DNA from: an uncultured Cryptobacterium sp.
GTDB lineage: Bacteria; Actinomycetota; Coriobacteriia; Coriobacteriales; Eggerthellaceae
Length of the DNA: 6,580 nt
Assembly: GCA_900554685.1 (NCBI GenBank)
Contig: USIG01000097.1
Location: 1-6,580 of the forward strand
Direction of reading: 5' to 3'
Below, piece after piece: positions 1 to 5,821 of this stretch. The notes beneath the pieces are model-generated. The model was not told the DNA's origin. It ran no database searches and worked only from the letters and a program-made list of their open reading frames with translations. The translations under genes were made by a program, and so were the position numbers. Each line of letters starts with the position of its first letter. Position 1 is the stretch's first letter.

Positions 1-79
1 AGCTAATAGCCCCGACTCTCATCAGAACAAGAGCGCGGAAAAGTCGTCATCCCGGGCGGCATTTTCAAAAAGGCCGGAT

Positions 80-1669
80 TTGGAAATGCCCTCTTTTATA
101 GAGGTTCGGGGTGCTCGCGCGCATAACTTAAAAAATGTATCAGTCGACATCCCTCTTCATAAACTTGTGGGTATTGCTGGTGTTTCGGGATCAGGGAAAA
201 GCTCACTTGCTCTTGGCACTCTTTATGCGGAAGGTTCGAGGCGGTATTTGGATGCTCTTTCGACATACACGCGCCGTCGCATTTCACAAAGTGGTCGCTC
301 TCAGGTTGATGAAGTGCTCCATGTTCCGGCAGCACTTGCTCTTCGTCAGCGTCCCGGTGTTCCGGGCGTGCATTCGACTTTTGGCACCTCGACAGAGCTC
401 CTCAATATTCTTCGTTTATTATTTTCGCGAGTGGGAAGTCATCGCTGTCCTCATGGTCATCAGGTTCCTCCGGGGATGAATGTCGCTCTTGACCAGCCTT
501 TTGTCTGCCCTGAATGCGGTGTTAAATTTTATGGTAAAGGTGCCGAAGATATGGCGTTTAACAGCGCTGGTGCCTGTGAGACTTGTGGCGGCACAGGGAT
601 TGTTCGCAAGGTGAACGAAGCCGCTCTTGTTCCTGATGAATCGCTGTCCATTGACGAAGGAGCAGTGCTTCCTTGGGGAAACTTGATGTGGGATTTGATG
701 AAACAGGTTTGTGGCGCAATGGGCGTGCGAACAAACATTCCTTTTTCTGAGCTTACCGACAAAGAACGTGACATAGTGTTTCATGGGCCTGCTGAAAAGA
801 AGCACATTTTATATAAAGCAAAAAAGGGCGACACCTTTGCCGAGATGGATTTCACTTACTATAACGCGATCTATACCGTGGAAAACGCGCTATCAAAAGT
901 GCACGACGAAAAGGGTTTGGCGCGTGTTTCAAAATATCTGATCGAGGATACGTGTCCCGATTGCGGAGGTACGCGTTTTTCCGAGAGTGTTCGCTCGGTT
1001 TTGATAGAGGGAAAATCTATTGCTGATGTTTGCAAACTCTCTCTGGATGAACTGGCAAAATGGGTGCGAAGCGTTCCTGAGAAAAGTCCTGAATCGGTTC
1101 GTAGTATGGCTCAAAGTATTGTTGCAGAAATGGTGGAGCCTATTACACGATTGCAGCAGCTTGGTTTAGGGTATCTTTCTCTTGATCGAGCAAGTTCTAC
1201 TCTTTCTACTGGCGAGCGTCAGCGCGTACAGCTTTCGAGGGCTGTACGCAACAGAACAACAGGGGTTTTGTATGTTTTAGACGAACCTTCGATTGGTCTT
1301 CATCCTTCCAATGTAGAAGGACTTCTTGGCGTAATGGATGATCTTCTTAGTGATGGTAATTCTGTGGTAGTGGTCGATCACGAAGTGGGTGTGCTTCGCC
1401 ATGCGGATCATCTCATCGAGATGGGCCCGTTCTCTGGTGCTCAAGGCGGCAAGGTTATTGCTCAGGGTTGTCTTGAAGAAGTGCTTGCTAATCCTCAGTC
1501 ACGTATTGCTCCTTTTATATCGGGTGAAAAGAACGTACGCGTTCGTAAGCGTGTTGGGAAGGAACATCTTTTTGATAAAGGCGAGCTTGTCCTTAAAACG
1601 AGTAAGCTGCATACCGTAAAACCGCTCGAGGCGACTTCGTGCAGCGGGCGCTGGATAACGTCAGTCTAA
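80..1669 (+). CDS. UvrA-like ATPase (class II, UvrA2/DrrC-type), N-terminal half of a frame-split gene
   Basis: This is the first ABC half of a UvrA-family protein. Seen in the sequence: Walker A GVSGSGKS (residues 34-41), a zinc module with cysteines 143/146 and 166/169 (C-x2-C-x19-C-x2-C), a further CPDC pair at 292/295, signature LSTGE (375-379), Walker B ending LYVLDEP (397-403) and the H-loop histidine 434. Known for the family: UvrA has a UvrB-binding domain between Walker A and the first zinc module. Here that interval is about 110 residues shorter than in E. coli UvrA, so the domain is absent, as in UvrA2 and drug-resistance (DrrC-like) paralogs. A cytosolic DNA-binding or self-protection role is inferred. 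The start is TTG at 80, with AAAAAGG six bases upstream; ATG at 86 is a real alternative, and the frame is open to the window edge without another start codon. The last residues after about HTVKPLEA are out-of-frame sequence. The product should continue in the next frame, so the gene may be inactive or make two polypeptides. Confidence 0.87.
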   Translation: MEMPSFIEVRGARAHNLKNVSVDIPLHKLVGIAGVSGSGKSSLALGTLYAEGSRRYLDALSTYTRRRISQSGRSQVDEVLHVPAALALRQRPGVPGVHSTFGTSTELLNILRLLFSRVGSHRCPHGHQVPPGMNVALDQPFVCPECGVKFYGKGAEDMAFNSAGACETCGGTGIVRKVNEAALVPDESLSIDEGAVLPWGNLMWDLMKQVCGAMGVRTNIPFSELTDKERDIVFHGPAEKKHILYKAKKGDTFAEMDFTYYNAIYTVENALSKVHDEKGLARVSKYLIEDTCPDCGGTRFSESVRSVLIEGKSIADVCKLSLDELAKWVRSVPEKSPESVRSMAQSIVAEMVEPITRLQQLGLGYLSLDRASSTLSTGERQRVQLSRAVRNRTTGVLYVLDEPSIGLHPSNVEGLLGVMDDLLSDGNSVVVVDHEVGVLRHADHLIEMGPFSGAQGGKVIAQGCLEEVLANPQSRIAPFISGEKNVRVRKRVGKEHLFDKGELVLKTSKLHTVKPLEATSCSGRWITSV

Positions 1670-1730
1670 ACCTGCGTGACAACGAATTCGTGGCCATTCT
1701 CGGTCCTTCGGGATCCGGCAAAACCACACT
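1629..1730 (+). other. Putative recombined patch resembling an ABC-transporter ATPase N-terminus
   Basis: In the downstream frame this stretch reads GDFVQRALDNV, then SLNLRD, then NEFVAILGPSGSGKTT. That is the usual opening of MacB/LolD-like transporter ATPases, including the GDF segment upstream of the GTG used as the start of the second half. UvrA-family proteins normally have GVSGSGKS/T at the second Walker A. GC is 64 of 110 bases (58%) over 1621-1730, against 47 of 110 before and 44 of 110 after. The text returns to UvrA-like sequence at LVLESLIPAL. I infer a short replacement by a transporter-gene fragment; the exact borders are estimates. Confidence 0.5.
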
Positions 1731-2778
1731 TGTTTTGGAAAGCCTTATTCCTGCATTGCAGGCGCTTGGTTCTGGCAAAGAATCTCTTCCAAATCACATA
1801 CAAGAGATTCACGCTAACGAAATTGAACGAGTAAATTTGATTGACGCAAATCCTATTGGAACCAACATGCGTTCAACAGTCGCAACTTATTCTGGTGTTT
1901 TGGATGATTTGCGTAAGGCATTTGCTGCGCTTCCTGAGGCAAAGGCGAAAGGACTCAAAGCGGGAGCGTTTTCTTACAATACCGGATCATTGAGATGTCC
2001 TACTTGTGATGGTACGGGGCAGATTTCACTCGACGTGCAATTCTTGCCCGATGTTGATATTCCTTGTCCAGATTGCCAAGGCTCACGTTATGGACATGAT
2101 GCGTATGCGATAAAGCGTTTTGTAGAACAGGAAGTGGAAAAGCGATCGCAGGCAAAGCAGACAATTGAAGGGCGAGAAGCAGAGAAGCAGCCGCAGAGAA
2201 GCCATGTAATCGGAGAGCGAAAGTCTGAAGGGCAGCCAGCTACAGAATCAACTACAGAACCAACTGCGGAATCAGCCACAGAACTACCTACAGAACTTAA
2301 TGCCTATTCGCTTCCTGAGATCTTGTCTTTAACTGTTGACGAGGCTCTTCTTGCAACCAAGGGACTTAAGCGTGTAACTTCGAAGCTCGAAGTTCTTCGC
2401 GATCTAGGCTTAGGTTATTTAACGCTTGGAGAAGCAACACCTGCTCTTTCGGGTGGCGAAGCGCAGCGCTTGAAATTGGCGAGCGAGCTCAATAAGTCGC
2501 AAAATACTTCTCTGTTCGTATTTGATGAACCAACCATTGGCCTGCATCCTCTTGATGTTGAGGTGCTTTTGGGCGTGTTGAATCGCTTACTTGAAAATGG
2601 AGCTACCGTTGTAGTGATCGAGCACGATCTCGATGTTATTGCCAATGCTGACTATGTGATTGATATGGGACCTGGCGGGGGCGAATCGGGAGGTAGGATA
2701 GTGTGCGCAGGAACACCGGAGGAAGTGTGTTTATGTAAGCAAAGTGTGACAGGAAAATATCTTCGCGAAGTGCTCTAA
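1639..2778 (+). CDS. UvrA-like ATPase (class II), C-terminal half of the same frame-split gene
   Basis: This is the second ABC half of the UvrA-like protein, in the -1 frame relative to the first half and overlapping its end by 31 bases. Seen: Walker A GPSGSGKTT (residues 22-30), zinc module C120/C123 and C143/C146 with 19 residues between the pairs, signature LSGGE (270-274), Walker B LFVFDEP (292-298), H-loop histidine 329 and the family ending MGPGGGESGG. Joined to the first half it gives about 900 residues, close to usual UvrA length. If translated separately, it would start at GTG 1639, with GAGG at 1628-1631 seven bases upstream, so coupled re-initiation is possible. Oddities: the first ~28 residues resemble a membrane-transporter ATPase rather than UvrA, and residues ~165-222 form a hydrophilic Glu/Thr/Lys/Arg-rich insertion between the zinc module and the signature, ending in five four-residue repeats. 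The stop is TAA at 2776, with no U-rich terminator for this strand directly behind it. Confidence 0.87.
   Translation: MQRALDNVSLNLRDNEFVAILGPSGSGKTTLVLESLIPALQALGSGKESLPNHIQEIHANEIERVNLIDANPIGTNMRSTVATYSGVLDDLRKAFAALPEAKAKGLKAGAFSYNTGSLRCPTCDGTGQISLDVQFLPDVDIPCPDCQGSRYGHDAYAIKRFVEQEVEKRSQAKQTIEGREAEKQPQRSHVIGERKSEGQPATESTTEPTAESATELPTELNAYSLPEILSLTVDEALLATKGLKRVTSKLEVLRDLGLGYLTLGEATPALSGGEAQRLKLASELNKSQNTSLFVFDEPTIGLHPLDVEVLLGVLNRLLENGATVVVIEHDLDVIANADYVIDMGPGGGESGGRIVCAGTPEEVCLCKQSVTGKYLREVL
2241..2300 (+). repeat. Five tandem 12-bp repeats inside the UvrA-like gene
   Basis: Five imperfect 12-base units follow one another: TACAGAATCAAC, TACAGAACCAAC, TGCGGAATCAGC, CACAGAACTACC and TACAGAACTTAA. 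They are in frame and encode TEST, TEPT, AESA, TELP and TELN (residues 202-221 of the second half). Because the unit is a multiple of three, gain or loss of copies would not change the frame. The block ends a hydrophilic insertion of roughly 55 residues that typical UvrA proteins lack at this site. Confidence 0.85.
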
Positions 2779-2787
2779 ATAATAAAA

Positions 2788-2815
2788 CCCTGCCTTTCAT
2801 TGGTGAAAGACAGGG
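2788..2815 (-). terminator. Rho-independent terminator of the aquaporin gene
   Basis: Arms 2788-2799 (CCCTGCCTTTCA) and 2804-2815 (TGAAAGACAGGG) form a 12-position stem with one C-A mismatch and a TTGG loop. Read on the minus strand, the stem is followed at once by TTTTATTATTT, a good U-tract, and it lies about 30 bases after the aquaporin stop. On the plus strand the stem is followed by CAAAACAAAC, so it should work poorly for the UvrA-like gene, which ends 9 bases before it. Confidence 0.85.
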
Positions 2816-2845
2816 CAAAACAAACCTCAAACAACTTTAGGATAT

Positions 2846-3553
2846 TTACTGAGCCTTCTTCTTGAAGATCATATAAATACCTGCAGCAAGAGCAGCTCCA
2901 ACCAAAGGCGCTACGATAAATACCCAAACCTGGGAAAGAGCAGTCATGTCGCCGTTGAGTGCCATCATCAAGGCAGGACCAAAGCTACGAGCAGGATTTA
3001 CCGAAGTGCCCGTTAGTGGAATGCCTACCAGATGAACGAAAGTCAAAGACAGACCAATAATAATTCCTGCAAAAGGTGCTGAAGATTCATTGTCGGTAGA
3101 ACCAAGGACAACAAGGACAAAAACAGCACTCAGAACAATCTCAACTACGAGAGCACCAATCAAAGAAAGACCAACTGAAGATTGGTCGTCAAAACCGTTG
3201 CAGCCAAGACCGGTTTCCAAAACACCGCCAAGCTGGCAAGAGGTGATAACGAAAGCCAGCAACGCAGCTGCTACGATACCGCCAATAAACTGGGCAATCC
3301 AATAGCAGATCAAGTCTTTGCCAGAGAGGCGCTTGTCAAGGAACAAGCCCAAAGAAACAGCAGGGTTGATATGGCAACCAGAGATGTTGCCAATTACGAA
3401 TGCCATAGCAACGATGGAAAGGCCAAAAGTAAGTGCAATTCCAACGTTTCCTAAAACAGCTCCTGCTACTGCTGCAGAAGCGCAACCGAAGAACGTCAAC
3501 ACGAAGGTGCCAAGAGCTTCAGCAATGAATTTTTGCGAAGTTGTTGCTTCCAT
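2846..3553 (-). CDS. aqpZ: AqpZ-type aquaporin (MIP family water channel)
   Basis: This is a six-helix MIP-family channel of 235 residues in the cytoplasmic membrane, predicted to conduct water. Both NPA boxes are present: HINPAVS (Asn63-Ala65) and SVNPARS (Asn186-Ala188). The aromatic/arginine filter positions are Phe43, His174, Thr183 and Arg189, which to my knowledge are the same residues at the same numbers as in E. coli AqpZ. His plus Phe at the filter argues for a water-selective pore rather than a GlpF-type glycerol channel, which would have Gly/Phe there. The loop after the third helix (residues ~106-127) contains three cysteines. The ATG at 3553 is preceded by AAGGAG (minus strand of 3558-3563) with a 4-base spacer. 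No neighbour in glycerol metabolism is visible, and the gene appears monocistronic with its own terminator. I could not identify a convincing promoter. Confidence 0.96.
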   Translation of the reverse strand: MEATTSQKFIAEALGTFVLTFFGCASAAVAGAVLGNVGIALTFGLSIVAMAFVIGNISGCHINPAVSLGLFLDKRLSGKDLICYWIAQFIGGIVAAALLAFVITSCQLGGVLETGLGCNGFDDQSSVGLSLIGALVVEIVLSAVFVLVVLGSTDNESSAPFAGIIIGLSLTFVHLVGIPLTGTSVNPARSFGPALMMALNGDMTALSQVWVFIVAPLVGAALAAGIYMIFKKKAQ

Positions 3554-3582
3554 GAATCTCCTTTCCTAAGGGGGTGGGGTAT

Positions 3583-3771
3583 GTGCGAGATCAAAGAGGT
3601 TTTGTTGAGCGCATACCTTTATTTGTTTTGTTTGAATTTGAACTGATTGAACGGCTTATCCAAAACAGCCTGAATGAGTATGAAGAGATTAAAAGTGCAC
3701 GTCAACGGGTTCAAAAAGAAGTTAAAGCGTTGGAGAGGAGGTCTTGTTTAACTTTTTTAAAAGAGCTCTGA
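3583..3771 (+). CDS. Possible small helical protein, unknown function
   Basis: This ORF encodes about 62 residues from GTG 3583, with AAGGGGG (3568-3574) eight bases upstream; GTG 3574 is an alternative start. The product has a hydrophobic patch (IPLFVLFEFELIERL) followed by a charged, probably coiled-coil stretch (EYEEIKSARQRVQKEVKALE), which is more protein-like than chance sequence usually gives. No family is recognised and no membrane signal is convincing. Against it: it begins only about 30 bases from the divergent aquaporin start, leaving no room for separate promoters, and it would overlap the region where the aquaporin promoter must lie. It could be a real small gene, a remnant of a longer one, or spurious. 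Confidence 0.33.
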   Translation: MRDQRGFVERIPLFVLFEFELIERLIQNSLNEYEEIKSARQRVQKEVKALERRSCLTFLKEL

Positions 3772-3778
3772 CGAAATG

Positions 3779-3808
3779 TTTACATGTTTCTTACAGCTGA
3801 GCTACAAG
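3779..3808 (+). promoter_or_regulatory. Weak candidate promoter for the acetyltransferase leader
   Basis: TTTACA (3779-3784) and TACAAG (3803-3808) are separated by 18 bases and lie just after the small ORF. Each box is only a partial match to the sigma-70-type consensus. If used, transcription would start near 3815 and produce a leader of about 180 bases before the GNAT start codon. Confidence 0.25.
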
Positions 3809-3820
3809 AAACGAATATGC

Positions 3821-3997
3821 TAAGTGGTGCTATCGGGAGCAAGTAGGGTGATGGTATGAGGTTTGCCCCTGTTTATTACAGGGCAGTGCTGACAACCTGC
3901 ATTGTTGTCGAAACGGGTGCATCGTTTACGTAGTCTTCGTGCACTATCTTTTAAACAAAGCGCCGAAGACAGAGAGATGTCCCACAAAGGAGTAGTC
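3821..3997 (+). promoter_or_regulatory. Structured leader upstream of the GNAT gene, class unknown
   Basis: Several inverted repeats are packed here. CCCTGT 3867-3872 pairs with ACAGGG 3878-3883. AGGTT 3859-3863 pairs with AACCT 3895-3899 and encloses the first hairpin. GACAAC 3891-3896 pairs with GTTGTC 3904-3909. GTGCA 3917-3921 pairs with TGCAC 3940-3944. GTCTTCG 3933-3939 pairs with CGAAGAC 3964-3970. The second and third pairings share bases and exclude one another; the last two interlock (pseudoknot-like). This is the pattern of a regulated 5' leader, but I recognise no riboswitch family, and there is no clear U-tract terminator. The acetyltransferase ribosome site AAAGGAG lies at 3986-3992. 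Confidence 0.4.
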
Positions 3998-4615
3998 ATG
4001 TTTACTCAGAACATCAAAACAGAGGAAATGGCTGTATCGGATGCTTTATCAAGGACAGAAAAAGAGAAGTTTTCTTGCGTGAGCAAAGATGCTCCTTTTG
4101 GACACGAATTGGGTCGAAGATTTCAGAGGGGAAAGCAGAAAAACGTGATGGGTTATCTTATCCGTGAAGCAACAAGTGTTGATTGCCAGGTAGTGTATGA
4201 CCTTATTTGCGAGATGGAAGAAACAGAACTTCCTTTCAAGGCATTTCGCTGTATCTATTTCAAGCAAATTACTAATCCCCGTTATGAATGCTTGGTCTAT
4301 GAGGAATCGGGCAAGGTTCTTGGCATGATTAATATCCGCTACGAAAGCCAGCTCCATCATGCAGCCAGTATCGCCGAAATTATGGAATGCGTGGTTGATG
4401 CCTCGGCGCGTAGCAAGGGAATTGGGAAACTTCTCTTCAAGGCAGCATGCGATCATGCGCGTAATTCGGGTTGTATTCAAATAGAGGTTGCCTGTAATCA
4501 ACTTCGGGAAAAAGCGCATCATTTTTATGAACGAGAAGGTATGAACAAATATCATTTCAAGTTCTCAAAACAGCTTACCGGCAAAGTTGCATTGCAGAAT
4601 GCAATCGGTATCTAA
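3998..4615 (+). CDS. GNAT-family N-acetyltransferase, PhnO-like
   Basis: This is a predicted cytosolic acetyl-CoA-dependent N-acetyltransferase of 205 residues. The GNAT domain runs from about residue 51 to 193, with the acetyl-CoA pyrophosphate-binding motif R138-S-K-G141-I-G143 and a C-terminal HFYEREG segment in which Tyr177 sits where many GNAT enzymes have the general acid. From memory, the stretches VYDLICEMEETE, LHHAASIAEIMECVV and HHFYEREG-x5-HFKFSKQL match the layout of E. coli PhnO (aminoalkylphosphonate N-acetyltransferase, about 144 residues). No phosphonate genes are nearby, so the substrate is open. The start is ATG 3998 because AAAGGAG (3986-3992) lies five bases upstream; the frame is open further upstream but without a ribosome site. 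The domain could also begin at ATG 4148, which lacks a suitably spaced site. The roughly 50-residue charged extension before the domain is unusual for PhnO. The gene appears monocistronic and follows an inverted-repeat-rich leader. Confidence 0.88.
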   Translation: MFTQNIKTEEMAVSDALSRTEKEKFSCVSKDAPFGHELGRRFQRGKQKNVMGYLIREATSVDCQVVYDLICEMEETELPFKAFRCIYFKQITNPRYECLVYEESGKVLGMINIRYESQLHHAASIAEIMECVVDASARSKGIGKLLFKAACDHARNSGCIQIEVACNQLREKAHHFYEREGMNKYHFKFSKQLTGKVALQNAIGI

Positions 4616-4737
4616 GTGTCCTTGATTCTTTTATATGTTTAATATCGTTTGCCTCAATTGCTTTGCAGCTCAGACGCACTAGCACACTAGATACTTAGTT
4701 GCTTTAAGATATTTTGGTGCTGTGTGACTTTCGGTAT
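4616..4737. other. Convergent intergenic gap, no clear terminator
   Basis: These 122 AT-rich bases separate the acetyltransferase stop from the convergent regulator stop. They contain a small repeat (ACTAG twice, three bases apart, near 4679-4690), but I find no stable stem followed by a U-tract on either strand and no ORF worth reporting. Transcripts from the two genes may therefore overlap or end by Rho. Confidence 0.5.
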
Positions 4738-5703
4738 TTAGTGGCATCTTTTTACATGGCGCCATTTTGTGGGGGTTATCCCGATTTCATGCAAAAAGAC
4801 TTCTGTAAAGGTTGATGCTCGAGGGTATCCCACCAAACAGCCAACTTCTGCAATGCTTAGCGTTGTATTTTCTAGTAGCTCACACGCCTTTGTGATGCGA
4901 TATGACCGCAGATAAGCGCCAAGCGAGGTGTGGGTTTCCTGTTGGAAAAGAGCACAGAGTTTTGAGCGGCTAAGGTAAAACGTTTTCGCTACATCATCAA
5001 GCGTGATGTGATGTGAATAATGAGCATGTAAGAACGCTTTTATTTCTTCGACAAGCTCATGGGACGTTTTTGTCGTTGTGGTAGGCATTGAATAAGGCGC
5101 TAATAGACTGACCGCTTCAAATACTTTTGATTGGAAATAAAGTTGTGAACCAGCAAGCGTTGCTCGTGTTGGATCAAGACTTCGCAGAAGTGATTTTAAT
5201 TCTTCGGGAAGCATATCTGGTTTAAGGGTGTTCATTCGTTGTGGTAGATCTTTAAACTCTCCTGGAAATCGTTGTTCTAATTTCTTAAAGAATGAGGGCG
5301 TATAACTAATGCTTATAGAATCGTAGGGGATATGGGCTTCAAGGGTGCAGGATACCTCGCCCCCTTCGTTAGAAAAGGTGCAGATATTTTCCTCAGGGCG
5401 CGGATGAGAAATGGGCAGGAATTCTTTCGACGATTCAACGGTTGCCTGGGATACAGAACAAATACAGCTATAAGTGGTAGGTCGCTCTTCTAAGGATTGA
5501 GCTTTATTCAATACCAAGTGATGGATAGAAAGCAGACAATCTCCCTCAAAATCAACAGCCCATACATAACCTTTTCCTTTATGGGGAGAAACGGTACCTA
5601 ATATCCCGCACGGTATGGCACGCAAGCGTATATCTAATTGTTCGATCTGCGGCTCAATAAAAGTGCGAAGGGGAGCAGTGATCTTTTCTGAGAGTACAGT
5701 CAT
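4738..5703 (-). CDS. AraC/XylS-family transcriptional regulator
   Basis: This is a DNA-binding regulator of 321 residues. The C-terminal ~100 residues (about 216-316) form the double helix-turn-helix of the AraC family: the first unit at about 233-255 (ITLDDVAKTFYLSRSKLCAL) and the second at about 283-307, with the usual EVGCLVGYPRASTFTEVF and ITPTKWR endings. The N-terminal ~200 residues should sense a ligand or mediate dimerisation. I recognise no precise domain there, though the general form resembles PchR/YbtA-type regulators. It has several cysteines (32, 56, 80, 82, 108 and 119), so redox or metal sensing is conceivable but unproven. The start is ATG at 5703; AAGGAAG lies 12 bases upstream, rather far. 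It is transcribed away from the ABC exporter at 5864, and this divergent pairing suggests it regulates that exporter and itself. No terminator is evident after the stop at 4738. Confidence 0.93.
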   Translation of the reverse strand: MTVLSEKITAPLRTFIEPQIEQLDIRLRAIPCGILGTVSPHKGKGYVWAVDFEGDCLLSIHHLVLNKAQSLEERPTTYSCICSVSQATVESSKEFLPISHPRPEENICTFSNEGGEVSCTLEAHIPYDSISISYTPSFFKKLEQRFPGEFKDLPQRMNTLKPDMLPEELKSLLRSLDPTRATLAGSQLYFQSKVFEAVSLLAPYSMPTTTTKTSHELVEEIKAFLHAHYSHHITLDDVAKTFYLSRSKLCALFQQETHTSLGAYLRSYRITKACELLENTTLSIAEVGCLVGYPRASTFTEVFLHEIGITPTKWRHVKRCH

Positions 5704-5738
5704 GCGTGGTAAGCACTTCCTTTTGTTTTAGATGGTGA

Positions 5739-5748
5739 ATTTCGAAAT
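5739..5748. repeat. Perfect 10-bp palindrome in the regulator leader
   Basis: ATTTCGAAAT is a perfect palindrome about 35 bases before the regulator start codon, within its predicted untranslated leader. A palindrome of this length can occur by chance; it is listed because it adds to the cluster of symmetric sequences in this divergent control region. Confidence 0.3.
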
Positions 5749-5781
5749 CGTCCACAATGTAACGGCTTAAGCTTTGAAGTT

Positions 5782-5796
5782 TTATCGTAATGATAA
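5782..5796. promoter_or_regulatory. Inverted repeat TTATC-N5-GATAA, candidate operator
   Basis: TTATC (5782-5786) and GATAA (5792-5796) are perfect inverted copies around GTAAT. The repeat covers the -10 box of the regulator promoter. The AT-rich GATAA half-sites loosely resemble iron-regulator (Fur-type) half-sites, but the spacing does not fit the 19-base consensus. The protein that binds is unknown; autoregulation or metal control are both inferences. Confidence 0.4.
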
Positions 5797-5818
5797 GTTA
5801 CCCGTGTCTAACAATCAA
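5790..5818 (-). promoter_or_regulatory. Promoter of the AraC-type regulator gene
   Basis: On the minus strand, TTGATT (plus coordinates 5813-5818) and TATCAT (5790-5795) are 17 bases apart, matching four and five of six consensus positions. Transcription would begin near 5783, leaving an untranslated leader of about 80 bases. The -10 box lies inside the inverted repeat at 5782-5796, so a protein binding there would block the promoter. Confidence 0.6.
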
Positions 5819-5821
5819 GAA

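Noticed and set aside
1..79. Protein-like text in frame 1 (VVIPGGIFKKAGFGNALF) as the end of an upstream gene
   Set aside because: The frame is preceded by stops at 4-9 and has no start codon; it is too short and cut off to support a gene call.
1615..1625. Programmed -1 frameshift signal at GTAAAACC
   Set aside because: Only a run of four A allows one-site slippage; there is no X-XXY-YYZ heptamer, and I see no strong downstream stem. The recombination explanation fits the composition change better.
2761..2770. Palindrome CTTCGCGAAG near the end of the UvrA-like gene as a regulatory site
   Set aside because: It lies within the coding sequence next to the stop, with no partner signal; it is most likely coincidental.
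3776..3823. Leader peptide ORF starting ATG 3776 (15 codons)
   Set aside because: There is no ribosome site at proper spacing (GGAGG lies over 30 bases away) and no run of regulatory codons.
3840..3905. Fluoride (crcB-type) riboswitch
   Set aside because: GGTGATGG and GCTGA-like pieces are present, but the closing stem and pseudoknot do not pair in the required positions, and the downstream gene is not a fluoride exporter.
3902..3997. Longer N-terminus for the acetyltransferase from TTG 3902
   Set aside because: The frame is open, but no ribosome site precedes it, whereas ATG 3998 has AAAGGAG at five bases; the interval instead carries inverted repeats.
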